Source of the DNA: Hydrocurvibacter sp036169815
GTDB taxonomy: Bacteria > Campylobacterota > Campylobacteria > Campylobacterales > Sulfurimonadaceae
DNA length: 5,787 bases
Reading direction: 5' to 3'
Assembly: GCA_036169815.1 (NCBI GenBank)
Contig: JAVHOA010000012.1
Coordinates: 1 to 5,787 of the forward strand
Part shown: in pieces, positions 1 to 5,787 of the stretch
Numbering within the stretch: position 1 is the first letter of the stretch
How the letters are laid out: the number at the start of each line of letters is the position of its first letter
The notes under the pieces: generated by a model
What the model saw: only the letters and a program-made list of their open reading frames with translations
Database searches by the model: none
Told to the model about the DNA's origin: nothing
Translations under genes and position numbers: made by a program

Positions 1-30
1 GTTATAAGTATTATATGTTAAAATTATAAC
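1..30 (+). promoter_or_regulatory. Possible promoter/operator region with AT-rich inverted repeat
   Basis: GTTATAA at 1-7 and TTATAAC at 24-30 are exact reverse complements separated by 16 nt, just upstream of the first gene of the efflux operon. TATAAC at 25-30 could serve as a -10 box, with transcription starting around 37 and a very short leader. Dyads over promoters are typical of local repressors such as the TetR family that control RND pumps, but no regulator gene is visible here. The region is so AT-rich that a 7-bp dyad could arise by chance, and the window begins inside it, so the true promoter may lie upstream. Confidence 0.3.
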
Positions 31-40
31 TATTTTTTAA

Positions 41-46
41 AAGGAG
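41..46 (+). promoter_or_regulatory. Ribosome binding site fixing the start of the outer-membrane channel gene
   Basis: AAGGAG lies 5 nt before the ATG at 52. An in-frame TTG at 49 would leave only 2 nt of spacing, so ATG 52 is the better start. It also gives a normal signal peptide beginning MKK. Confidence 0.8.
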
Positions 47-51
47 CATTG

Positions 52-1446
52 ATGAAAAAAGTTGTAGGCCTCTTTTATGCCACACTCACACTGTATGCAA
101 ACAGCATCAACACCTCAGATTCTCTCTCTATGCGTCAAGCCATAGAGATTGTAAAGTCAGACAATCTGGAGCTAAAATCTGCCAAATTTGATGAAGAACT
201 CGCAAGTAAAGATGTCGATATTGCCAATGGATATAATTATGGAAGTCTCACACTTACACAAGACCTTGCACGCAGTAATGATGCTGGAAATGTTTTTGGA
301 TTTAAACTCGCTTCGCGTGAAGCTACTTTTGGGGATTTTGGAGCACAAGAGTTCATGAACGCAGCGGCACCTGCTCTTTTAGCCAGCAGCCCAATTCCAC
401 AAAGCGCCTACACAAATCCGCCAAAAAACCTCAATTATCCAGGTGATTACAACTTTTTTCAAACAAAACTCAAATATGAAGTAGCCCTTTTTACAGGCTT
501 CAAACTCGCAAGCTATAAAAATATCGCAGAGGCTATGAAAAAGATGAAAACGCTTGATAAAGAGGCGCTTTTGGATGAAAAAATCTATCAAGTCAAAAAA
601 AGTTACTACGATATGGCACTTTTAGAAGATGCACTAAAAAACCTTACCATTGTTTTGAAAAATATAAACAGTTTAGAAAATATGACAAAAAGTATGATTG
701 AAGAGGGGTATGCAAAAAACACCGATCTTCTTGAAGTGCAAGCCAAAAAAGGGAGTGTTGAGCGCTCTATCAACCAGATGCAATTGGGTGAAAAACTCCT
801 TTATCAGTATTTGAGTTTTCTCCTAAACAAAGAGGTTACAGTCATTGAGCTTCCAAGTGAAACGGTAAGTATCTCCACTTTGAGTGATGAAGCGATCTTA
901 GCAAATAACCTCAATCTCAAAAAAGCCTCTACCGGTCTTGGCATAACTGAGCAGATGCTCCATGTACAAAATGCAGCTTACTATCCAATGGTAGGTGCTT
1001 TTGGTGAAGTTGCAACAGCAGATAACACTTTTTTAGGCAATGCAGATGCGCATAAAGCTTATACAATCGGTGCAAGACTCAGCTGGAACCTTTTTAACGG
1101 TGGCATCGATGATGCAACACTTCAAAAAGCAAAAATCGAACAGATGAAAACAAAAACGCAAATAGAACTCGCTAAAAAAGGGATCTTACTCCAAGCTGCA
1201 AAAATCAAAACAGAGATTACCTCTTTAGATGCCGATATTGCTTCACTCGACAAAGAGTTAGCTCTTGCAAATGAGATTTATAAAAGTTACGCGGAACGCT
1301 ACCGTGAACAGCTCGCCTCTATGAGCAATGTCATCATCAAACAATCCGAACAGATTGAAAAAATCGTCAAACTCGAAGAGGTTAAAAATAAAAGAAATGA
1401 GCGTATTTTCGCTTTAGAAAAACTATCAAATGGAGAAAGAGAATGA
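52..1446 (+). CDS. TolC-family outer-membrane efflux channel protein
   Basis: Predicted outer-membrane component of a tripartite efflux pump, forming a trimeric beta-barrel with a periplasmic alpha-helical tunnel. The 464-aa product (from ATG 52) is a usual length for the family. Residues 1-16 form a Sec signal peptide (MKK, hydrophobic core, cleavage likely after Ala16). There is no lipobox Cys, so it is not a lipoprotein of the OprM type. Two OEP repeats are visible. The first spans about 25-260, with beta-strands near 64-90 (VFGFKLASRE) and 135-150 (ending in ALFTGF), joined by a long Ala/Pro/Asn-rich extracellular loop, and then long helices including GYAKNTDLLEVQAKK at 219-233. The second spans about 275-460, with strands near 310-351 ending in the family-typical WNLFNGG, then helices to the C-terminus. 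The stop overlaps the adaptor start by 4 nt (ATGA), implying coupled translation. The family assignment is solid; the substrate is unknown. Confidence 0.93.
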   Translation: MKKVVGLFYATLTLYANSINTSDSLSMRQAIEIVKSDNLELKSAKFDEELASKDVDIANGYNYGSLTLTQDLARSNDAGNVFGFKLASREATFGDFGAQEFMNAAAPALLASSPIPQSAYTNPPKNLNYPGDYNFFQTKLKYEVALFTGFKLASYKNIAEAMKKMKTLDKEALLDEKIYQVKKSYYDMALLEDALKNLTIVLKNINSLENMTKSMIEEGYAKNTDLLEVQAKKGSVERSINQMQLGEKLLYQYLSFLLNKEVTVIELPSETVSISTLSDEAILANNLNLKKASTGLGITEQMLHVQNAAYYPMVGAFGEVATADNTFLGNADAHKAYTIGARLSWNLFNGGIDDATLQKAKIEQMKTKTQIELAKKGILLQAAKIKTEITSLDADIASLDKELALANEIYKSYAERYREQLASMSNVIIKQSEQIEKIVKLEEVKNKRNERIFALEKLSNGERE

Positions 1447-2231
1447 AAAAAATATTAGGTGCATTACTTTTAAATTCAGCACTTTTTGCTGGAGCTATCA
1501 CTGTTTCTGGAAGTGTTATCTCGGATAATCAAAAGATGATCACAAGCCGTTTTATGGGTTTTGTGACGCAAGTAAATGTCTCAGAGGGTTCACAGGTCAG
1601 AAAAGGGCAACTTCTTTATAGTATCGACTCCAAAGAGATTGACTCTTCTATGAGTCAAGTGGATCTTGGCATCTCGCAAGCGCAACTCTCGCTTCAGATG
1701 TACCAAAACCAGTACGCAAACGTCAAACTCAACCTTGAGCGTCACAAACGTCTTTTGGAAAAAGATATGGTTTCAAAATATGATGTGGAAAACCTTCAAC
1801 TCGCGGCTAAAAACCTTGAAGATATGATCGCTATTGGAAAAAAACAAGTTTCTCAAGCCCAAGCTCGTCGCAAAGAGGTTAAAAATCAATATAATTACCT
1901 CAATATACTCGCTCCAAACAATGGGGTAGTTATCTCTAAAAATATCAAAGTTGGCGAAATGGCGATGCCGGGAATGCCTGCGATTGTACTTTCTGATTTA
2001 AACGATTTAAAAGTTTCAGTAGATGTAGCGGAGAGTGATTTACAAAAGTTTGCTTATGGAAAAAGGGTGCAAGTATCAATCCCCTCTTCTGGCATTAACT
2101 CTATTGGAAAAGTAACGGCGATCATCCCAAACTCAAATCCTATGACGCACTCATTTAAAGTCAAAGTCTCTTTTAGCTCAAACCATAGAGCCGTATATCC
2201 TGGCATGTACGCTACCGTAACTGCCCAATAA
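1443..2231 (+). CDS. HlyD/AcrA-type periplasmic adaptor (membrane fusion protein), short form
   Basis: Predicted periplasmic bridge between the RND permease and the TolC-like channel. Residues 1-18 form a signal peptide ending LFAGA; no lipobox Cys is present. Residues 22-64 and 154-187 are the two halves of a biotinyl-lipoyl-like domain (GFVTQVNVSEGSQVRKGQLL; LAPNNGVVISKNIKVGEMAM). Between them, about 66-150, is an alpha-helical coiled-coil hairpin. Its tip carries R100, L104 and S111, matching the RxxxLxxxxxxS motif used by adaptors to dock on TolC. Residues 188-262 resemble the beta-barrel domain and end in PGMYATVTAQ. At 262 aa it is well below the usual 350-400 aa of RND adaptors: the protein stops where the membrane-proximal domain would continue. 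GGAG at 1432-1435 precedes ATG 1443 by 7 nt. The 13-nt gap to the permease gene supports one operon. Confidence 0.92.
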   Translation: MKKILGALLLNSALFAGAITVSGSVISDNQKMITSRFMGFVTQVNVSEGSQVRKGQLLYSIDSKEIDSSMSQVDLGISQAQLSLQMYQNQYANVKLNLERHKRLLEKDMVSKYDVENLQLAAKNLEDMIAIGKKQVSQAQARRKEVKNQYNYLNILAPNNGVVISKNIKVGEMAMPGMPAIVLSDLNDLKVSVDVAESDLQKFAYGKRVQVSIPSSGINSIGKVTAIIPNSNPMTHSFKVKVSFSSNHRAVYPGMYATVTAQ

Positions 2232-2244
2232 AGGGGAAACAAAG

Positions 2245-3831
2245 ATGAAAGAAAAACCCTATGTGCCAAAAGATATAGCAGGTAAACTCGCTAAAACTTT
2301 TATCCAAAATCCGCTCACAATGGTGCTTGGCATCTTCTTACTCGCACTTGGATACCTCTCGTTGGAGATTATGCCTCGTGAAGAAAATCCGCAAATGGTC
2401 GTGAGCGGTTCGACTGTTATTGTCGCACTCCCTGGAGCAACAGCCCAAGAAGTTGAACGTGTTATCGTCAAGCCATTGGAGAGAAAACTCAAAGAGGTCA
2501 AAGGTGTTGAGCATATTTACGGCCGCGCTATGGATAATGTCGGAATCGTCAATGCTGCTTTTTTTATTGGAGAAAATAAAGAGGATTCAAACCTCAAAGT
2601 GTATGACAAAATCATGCAAAATTCAAATATTTTTCCAAAAGGTGCGATGAATCCCATCATCAAACCGCTTGATATTGATGTGGATATTCCTATTGTTTCG
2701 GTTGCATTTTTCAGCCACGATAAAAATATGCCTGAAACAGATTTGTATGATCATGTCAAAACAATGCAACACAAAATCAACGGCCTTGCAAATGTTGCCG
2801 TCACAGATCTCAAAGGTGGGCATAAGCACCAGTTTAATATCTCCGTAGATATTAACAAACTCGCAGGATATAACCTCTCACTCGGTCAAATCACACAAGC
2901 AGTACAATCACTCGCTTACAATGTTCCAAACATCAAAAATAGAACACAAGATAAAAATATTGTTATCTTTGGTGTAAAAAATGCTATTGAAACTATCGCA
3001 GATGTGGAAAATGTGATGGTTGCTGAGTATGGCAGCTCGCCAATCTATCTCAAACAAGTTGCAACCATCACAGATGACTACAACTACCAAAACTTCCAAT
3101 CCGCACAAATTAGTATCCAAAGTGCTGATCATAAATTTACACCGCTTCAAAGTCAAGTCACGCTTACTATCTCCAAACTTCAGGGAACAAATGCGGTCAA
3201 TATTGCAGATTCCGTGAAAGAGGAGCTTGATAAGTACAAAGCGACACTTGAAAAAAGTGGTATCAATTATGTTATCACAAGAAACGATGGGGAACGCGCC
3301 AATGATGCGGTCAATGAACTAGTGATGCACTTGGTTATCTCTATTGTTATTATCGCCCTACTCTTAATCTTTGTACTTGGATGGAGAGAGTCACTCATCG
3401 TTACTTTTACAGTACCTGCCATCTTAGCGATTACACTTTTTGTGGCATATCTCAGTGGTCAAACCATCAACAGAATCACACTCTTTGCGTTCTTACTTAG
3501 CCTTGGACTGCTTGTGGATGCGGCGATTATTGTTATTGAAAACATCCACCGCCATTACCACTCTGCAGACTCTGCGCACAAAGATAAAGATGAGCTTATG
3601 ATAGAAGCCACCGATGAGATTGGTGCACCGACAAATATCGCAACTTTGGCCATCATTATGACGATGGTACCTATGGCATTTGTGGGTCAGATGATGGGGC
3701 AGTTTATGAAACCGATCCCTGCAAATGTCCCTGTTGCTCTTGTAGCTTCACTTTTTGTCGCTTATATTTTTACTCCCTACCTCGCAGTAAGAATTTTAAA
3801 AAGACCTCAGCATGATAAGGAGCACAACTAA
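2245..3831 (+). CDS. RND efflux permease, N-terminal half (TM1-TM6 and first porter/docking domains)
   Basis: N-terminal half of an AcrB/CusA-type inner-membrane proton-driven exporter. It is 528 aa, where a complete permease is usually about 1,000-1,100. TM1 is near 22-43, followed by the periplasmic motif MPREENPQ (43-50) and porter segments (VALPGATAQEVERVIVKPLE, 60-79). The large periplasmic domain runs to about 355. TM2 to TM6 lie near 361-380, 386-404, 412-432, 465-482 and 494-515. TM4 contains GLLVDAAIIVIEN (421-433). Asp425 matches the first Asp of the AcrB pair (D407), but Ala426 replaces the second (D408), as in the VDAA motif of CusA-type metal exporters. The protein ends with a charged cytoplasmic tail (KRPQHDKEHN) right after TM6, exactly at the linker between the two pseudo-repeats. 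GGGG at 2233-2236 lies 8 nt before the ATG. The C-terminal half follows with a 1-nt overlap. It is not expected to transport alone. The substrate is not determinable. Confidence 0.92.
   Translation: MKEKPYVPKDIAGKLAKTFIQNPLTMVLGIFLLALGYLSLEIMPREENPQMVVSGSTVIVALPGATAQEVERVIVKPLERKLKEVKGVEHIYGRAMDNVGIVNAAFFIGENKEDSNLKVYDKIMQNSNIFPKGAMNPIIKPLDIDVDIPIVSVAFFSHDKNMPETDLYDHVKTMQHKINGLANVAVTDLKGGHKHQFNISVDINKLAGYNLSLGQITQAVQSLAYNVPNIKNRTQDKNIVIFGVKNAIETIADVENVMVAEYGSSPIYLKQVATITDDYNYQNFQSAQISIQSADHKFTPLQSQVTLTISKLQGTNAVNIADSVKEELDKYKATLEKSGINYVITRNDGERANDAVNELVMHLVISIVIIALLLIFVLGWRESLIVTFTVPAILAITLFVAYLSGQTINRITLFAFLLSLGLLVDAAIIVIENIHRHYHSADSAHKDKDELMIEATDEIGAPTNIATLAIIMTMVPMAFVGQMMGQFMKPIPANVPVALVASLFVAYIFTPYLAVRILKRPQHDKEHN
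3817..3822 (+). promoter_or_regulatory. Ribosome binding site for the separate C-terminal permease half
   Basis: AAGGAG, inside the last codons of the N-terminal half gene, sits 8 nt before ATG 3831. A strong, well-spaced site here argues that the second half is deliberately initiated rather than being debris of a frameshifted gene. The TAATG junction also allows termination-reinitiation coupling, which would favour equal amounts of both halves. Confidence 0.8.
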
Positions 3832-5543
3832 TGTTTGCAAAATTTGAAAACGCCGTTTTAAAAGGAATCCAAAGTGCAGCACAAAGAAAGTTTATTCTTC
3901 TTGCAACCGTAGGTGCGCTGCTACTCTCCATCATGATGATTCCAACCGAGCTCGTTTTGGCAAAAATGCTTCCTGGAAAAAATAATGATACCTATAATAT
4001 CTATGTCAAACTTCCAGAGGGTAGCTCGATTGAGCAGACAACAAGCGTTACCAACTGTGTTGCATCGCTTGTGCAACAAGAAAAAGAGGTGCTCAATGTA
4101 GAAGTTTTTCTAGGCATGGGTTCTCCTTTGGATTTTGCGGGACTCATCAAGGGTTCACACTTTAAAAATTCTGAAAATGTCGGCGAATTGGTTTTAAACC
4201 TCACAAAAAAACATGAAAGAGAGGAGCCATCTTATATGATGGTGCAACGTCTTCGCCCTCTTGTTTTAAAAACATGCTCCCCCATCGTTGCTCAAAGTGA
4301 TATCTCTTTTGTTGAACCTCCAGCGGGTCCTCCAACACTTGGCGCTATTGTTGCAGAGATCTATGGAGATGATGCAAATCAAATCCGTTTGCTTGCACAA
4401 AAAGTAGAAAAAATCTTCGCTAAAACGGAAGGTCTCGTGGATGTTGATACTATGGAAGATACGATTTACAGCACTTTTGACATTAAAGTAGATGAAGAAA
4501 AAGCTGCGCGTTCAGGCATACCAGTGCAACAAATCAACGATATTATGTATCTTGCATTTGAGGGAATGGATATAGCGGTAAAAAACTCATCTGCTTACAA
4601 TGACCAGATTCCAATATTTTTATCGCTCAGTAATGCAACAAAGCGATTTACTTCAAAAAATCTTGATGCTCTGCAGTCAAAACTTTCAAGTCTGCGGCTG
4701 ATGAATAAATATGGCATGATGGTTCCAATCACAGAGATTATCTCCGTAATTCCAACACAATCCCACCCAATGATTTTAAGTAAAGACCTCCATCAAATGA
4801 CAAATGTCATGGCAGAGACAGATATGGTTTCTCAAGTCTATCCGCTGCTTGATGCAAGAGATGCGATTTTAAAAGAACTTGCAAACGATTATGAGATTAG
4901 CAAAACGGGAATTTTTGACTTACAACTTAAAGATAAAAAAAGCGGCGCACTGTATGAACTCAAATGGGATGGCGAGATGAAAGTAACCTTAGATACTTTT
5001 AGAGATCTTGGTGGCGCTTTTATTGCGGCGCTTGTCCTTATCTTTTTGCTTATGGTTGTGTACTATAAAAGCTACACACTCAGTGGCATTATCCTCACGG
5101 GAAGTTTTCTTTCTATCATCGGTGTGATTGTTGGGCATTGGATTATGAACCTTTTTACGGCAGATACATTCTTTTTAACGGCAACGTCGCTTATTGGATT
5201 TATCGCACTCATTGGTATTAGCTCTCGCAACTCTTTACTGCTCATAGATTTTACAAAATCACTGATGCGCGACAAAGGTATGCCAAAAGCCGAAGCGATT
5301 GCTTATGCTACAGCAACTCGTGCAAAACCTATCTTCTTAACCGCCGTGGCAATTATTCTTGCATCAACACTGCTTGCTGGGGATGCTGTATTTGGAGGGC
5401 TTGGAATTTCACTCATATTTGGAACTATCGCAGCAGTTATTGCTTCACTCATCGTCGTTCCAATACTTTTATATAATGCAGATTTAGAAAGACATTTTCA
5501 ATTTCACCTCAAGAAAGCTGTGTCCATAGAAGAGCCGCTTTAA
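3831..5543 (+). CDS. RND efflux permease, C-terminal half (TM7-TM12 and second porter/docking domains)
   Basis: C-terminal half of the same RND exporter, 570 aa. A short amphipathic cytoplasmic start (1-20) leads into TM7 (about 20-44). Porter motif MLPGKNNDTYNIYVKLPEGS follows at 46-65, the counterpart of the [20 protein letters not shown] region of AcrB. The periplasmic domain extends to about 390 and includes PPAGPPTLGAIVAEIYGDD (163-181). TM8 to TM12 lie near 395-412, 417-438, 447-472, 499-516 and 523-548. TM10 holds GISSRNSLLLIDF (462-474): Arg466 stands where AcrB has Lys940, partner of the TM4 aspartates. RAKPIFLTAVAIIL (497-510) matches the conserved RPI.MT segment before TM11. The protein completes the fold begun by the preceding gene; the combined length of 1,098 aa fits one full permease. 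The coding sequence looks intact and its base composition matches its neighbour. The last gene of the operon, it ends 1 nt before the repeat array. Confidence 0.92.
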   Translation: MFAKFENAVLKGIQSAAQRKFILLATVGALLLSIMMIPTELVLAKMLPGKNNDTYNIYVKLPEGSSIEQTTSVTNCVASLVQQEKEVLNVEVFLGMGSPLDFAGLIKGSHFKNSENVGELVLNLTKKHEREEPSYMMVQRLRPLVLKTCSPIVAQSDISFVEPPAGPPTLGAIVAEIYGDDANQIRLLAQKVEKIFAKTEGLVDVDTMEDTIYSTFDIKVDEEKAARSGIPVQQINDIMYLAFEGMDIAVKNSSAYNDQIPIFLSLSNATKRFTSKNLDALQSKLSSLRLMNKYGMMVPITEIISVIPTQSHPMILSKDLHQMTNVMAETDMVSQVYPLLDARDAILKELANDYEISKTGIFDLQLKDKKSGALYELKWDGEMKVTLDTFRDLGGAFIAALVLIFLLMVVYYKSYTLSGIILTGSFLSIIGVIVGHWIMNLFTADTFFLTATSLIGFIALIGISSRNSLLLIDFTKSLMRDKGMPKAEAIAYATATRAKPIFLTAVAIILASTLLAGDAVFGGLGISLIFGTIAAVIASLIVVPILLYNADLERHFQFHLKKAVSIEEPL

Positions 5544-5544
5544 C

Positions 5545-5624
5545 CCTTACATGTAAGGAAATAAAGCCTTACATGTAGAGAGGAAACACCTTACATGTAG
5601 GGAGTTAAAGCCTTACATGGTAGC
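5545..5624 (+). repeat. Four-copy tandem array of a 22-bp unit with a palindromic core
   Basis: Copies begin at 5545, 5567, 5589 and 5611, exactly 22 bp apart. Copy 1 starts with the perfect 14-bp palindrome CCTTACATGTAAGG (5545-5558). Copy 2 starts CCTTACATGTAGAG and copy 3 CCTTACATGTAGGG; copy 4 is degenerate (CCTTACATGGTAGC). The 8-bp palindrome TACATGTA is intact in copies 1-3 (5548-5555, 5570-5577, 5592-5599) and broken in copy 4. Cores are separated by purine-rich linkers such as AAATAAAG. The array fills most of the 93-nt gap between two convergent genes. Two helical turns per repeat would put every core on one DNA face, which fits cooperative protein binding. An RNA role in 3'-end formation or stability is the alternative. 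I do not recognise the family. Confidence 0.9.
5548..5577. other. Potential hairpin formed by repeat copies 1 and 2 (possible weak bidirectional terminator)
   Basis: TACATGTAAGG at 5548-5558 can pair over 11 bp with CCTTACATGTA at 5567-5577 across an 8-nt loop (AAATAAAG). It begins 5 nt after the permease stop and lies between convergent genes, where a shared terminator would be expected. Against a standard intrinsic terminator, the stem is AT-rich and neither strand has a U-tract directly after it. The nearest T-rich stretch on the + strand is about 5626-5643. Confidence 0.3.
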
Positions 5625-5636
5625 AAATTTATAGAT

Positions 5637-5787
5637 TTATTTTGCAATCATCACTTCGCTTGCTTTGATGATTGCGATAGCGTTTTGACCCTCTGAGAGT
5701 TTGAGCGCATTAACCGCATCATTTGTGATGACAGATACGACCTCATCAGTTCCAATACTCAAAATAACTTCGCTATTGACCGCACCT
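5637..5787 (-). CDS. Mop/TOBE-domain molybdate-binding protein, C-terminal part only
   Basis: Reading the minus strand from the window edge gives 49 codons and a TAA stop (complement of 5637-5639). The peptide contains GAVNSEVILSIG, VVSVITNDAVNALKLSEGQ and AIAIIKASEVMIAK. This pattern of strand, TNDAVNALKL helix and the closing IKASEVM strand is characteristic of the Mop (TOBE) domain that binds molybdate or tungstate. The gene could be a stand-alone molbindin of about 70 aa, or the C-terminus of a larger protein such as ModE or a ModC ATPase; the missing upstream part would decide. It converges on the efflux operon and nothing links it functionally to the pump. The start lies beyond the window. 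Confidence 0.8.
   Translation of the reverse strand, partial: GAVNSEVILSIGTDEVVSVITNDAVNALKLSEGQNAIAIIKASEVMIAK

Noticed and set aside
49..51. TTG at 49 as the start of the channel gene
   Set aside because: It lies only 2 nt from the AAGGAG, while ATG 52 has normal spacing and starts a standard signal peptide.
2054..2269. Small antisense open frames inside the operon (for example 2054-2269, 2908-3156, 4001-4204, 5072-5275 on the minus strand)
   Set aside because: They lie wholly opposite strongly supported coding sequence, have no convincing ribosome binding sites or recognisable domains, and read like reverse images of the genes above them.
3517..3522. Treating the Asp-to-Ala change in the TM4 aspartate pair as evidence that the pump is dead
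   Set aside because: Functional CusA-type exporters also carry VDAA with a single Asp, so the change does not by itself mean loss of function.
3815..3831. Reading the two permease genes as one pseudogene broken by a frameshift, or joined by programmed frameshifting
   Set aside because: The break falls precisely at the TM6/TM7 linker, the second gene has a well-spaced AAGGAG and ATG, and both halves retain all expected motifs. The C-half frame is open upstream only back to a TAA at 3816-3818, and the overlap contains no slippery heptamer. A sequencing error cannot be fully excluded from one sequence.
5545..5632. CRISPR array
   Set aside because: The unit period is 22 bp with an 11-14 bp core and only 8-11 bp between cores. 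That is too short for CRISPR repeats and spacers, the linkers are similar to one another, and no cas gene is present.
5548..5643. Strong intrinsic terminator for either convergent gene
   Set aside because: The stems are AT-rich and no uninterrupted U-tract follows directly on either strand, so I list only a possible hairpin at low confidence.

Overview
The window is AT-rich bacterial DNA carrying a four-gene operon on the + strand for a tripartite RND-type efflux system. It is followed by an array of short repeats and the 3' end of a convergent gene. The low GC, Lys-rich proteins, compact overlapping genes and residue-level resemblance to efflux proteins I associate with sulfur-metabolising epsilonproteobacteria suggest Campylobacterota, perhaps near Sulfurospirillum or Sulfurimonas. 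That placement is inference; no marker gene proves it.

Layout: 1-51 holds a short leader with a possible promoter, an AT-rich inverted repeat and a clear ribosome binding site. 52-1446 encodes a TolC-family outer-membrane channel. 1443-2231 encodes a short HlyD/AcrA-type periplasmic adaptor. 2245-3831 and 3831-5543 encode the N-terminal and C-terminal halves of one RND permease as two proteins. The gene junctions are a 4-nt ATGA overlap, a 13-nt gap and a 1-nt TAATG overlap, so the four genes almost certainly form one co-transcribed, translationally coupled unit. 5545-5624 holds four copies of a unit with an exact 22-bp period, built on the palindrome CCTTACATGTAAGG. 5637-5787 (minus strand) is the C-terminus of a molybdate-binding Mop/TOBE-domain protein that runs out of the window.

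How the genes work together: the two permease halves would assemble in the inner membrane into an AcrB-like pseudo-twofold unit (TM1-6 plus TM7-12) and then trimerise. The adaptor carries a visible TolC-docking motif and would bridge to the outer-membrane channel. The substrate cannot be read from sequence. The permease has hydrophobe/amphiphile-exporter-like overall motifs but a heavy-metal-exporter-like VDAA motif in TM4.

The points most worth a second look are the clean permease split at the TM6/TM7 cytoplasmic linker, the adaptor that ends at its beta-barrel without a recognisable membrane-proximal domain, and the phased palindrome array between the convergent genes.
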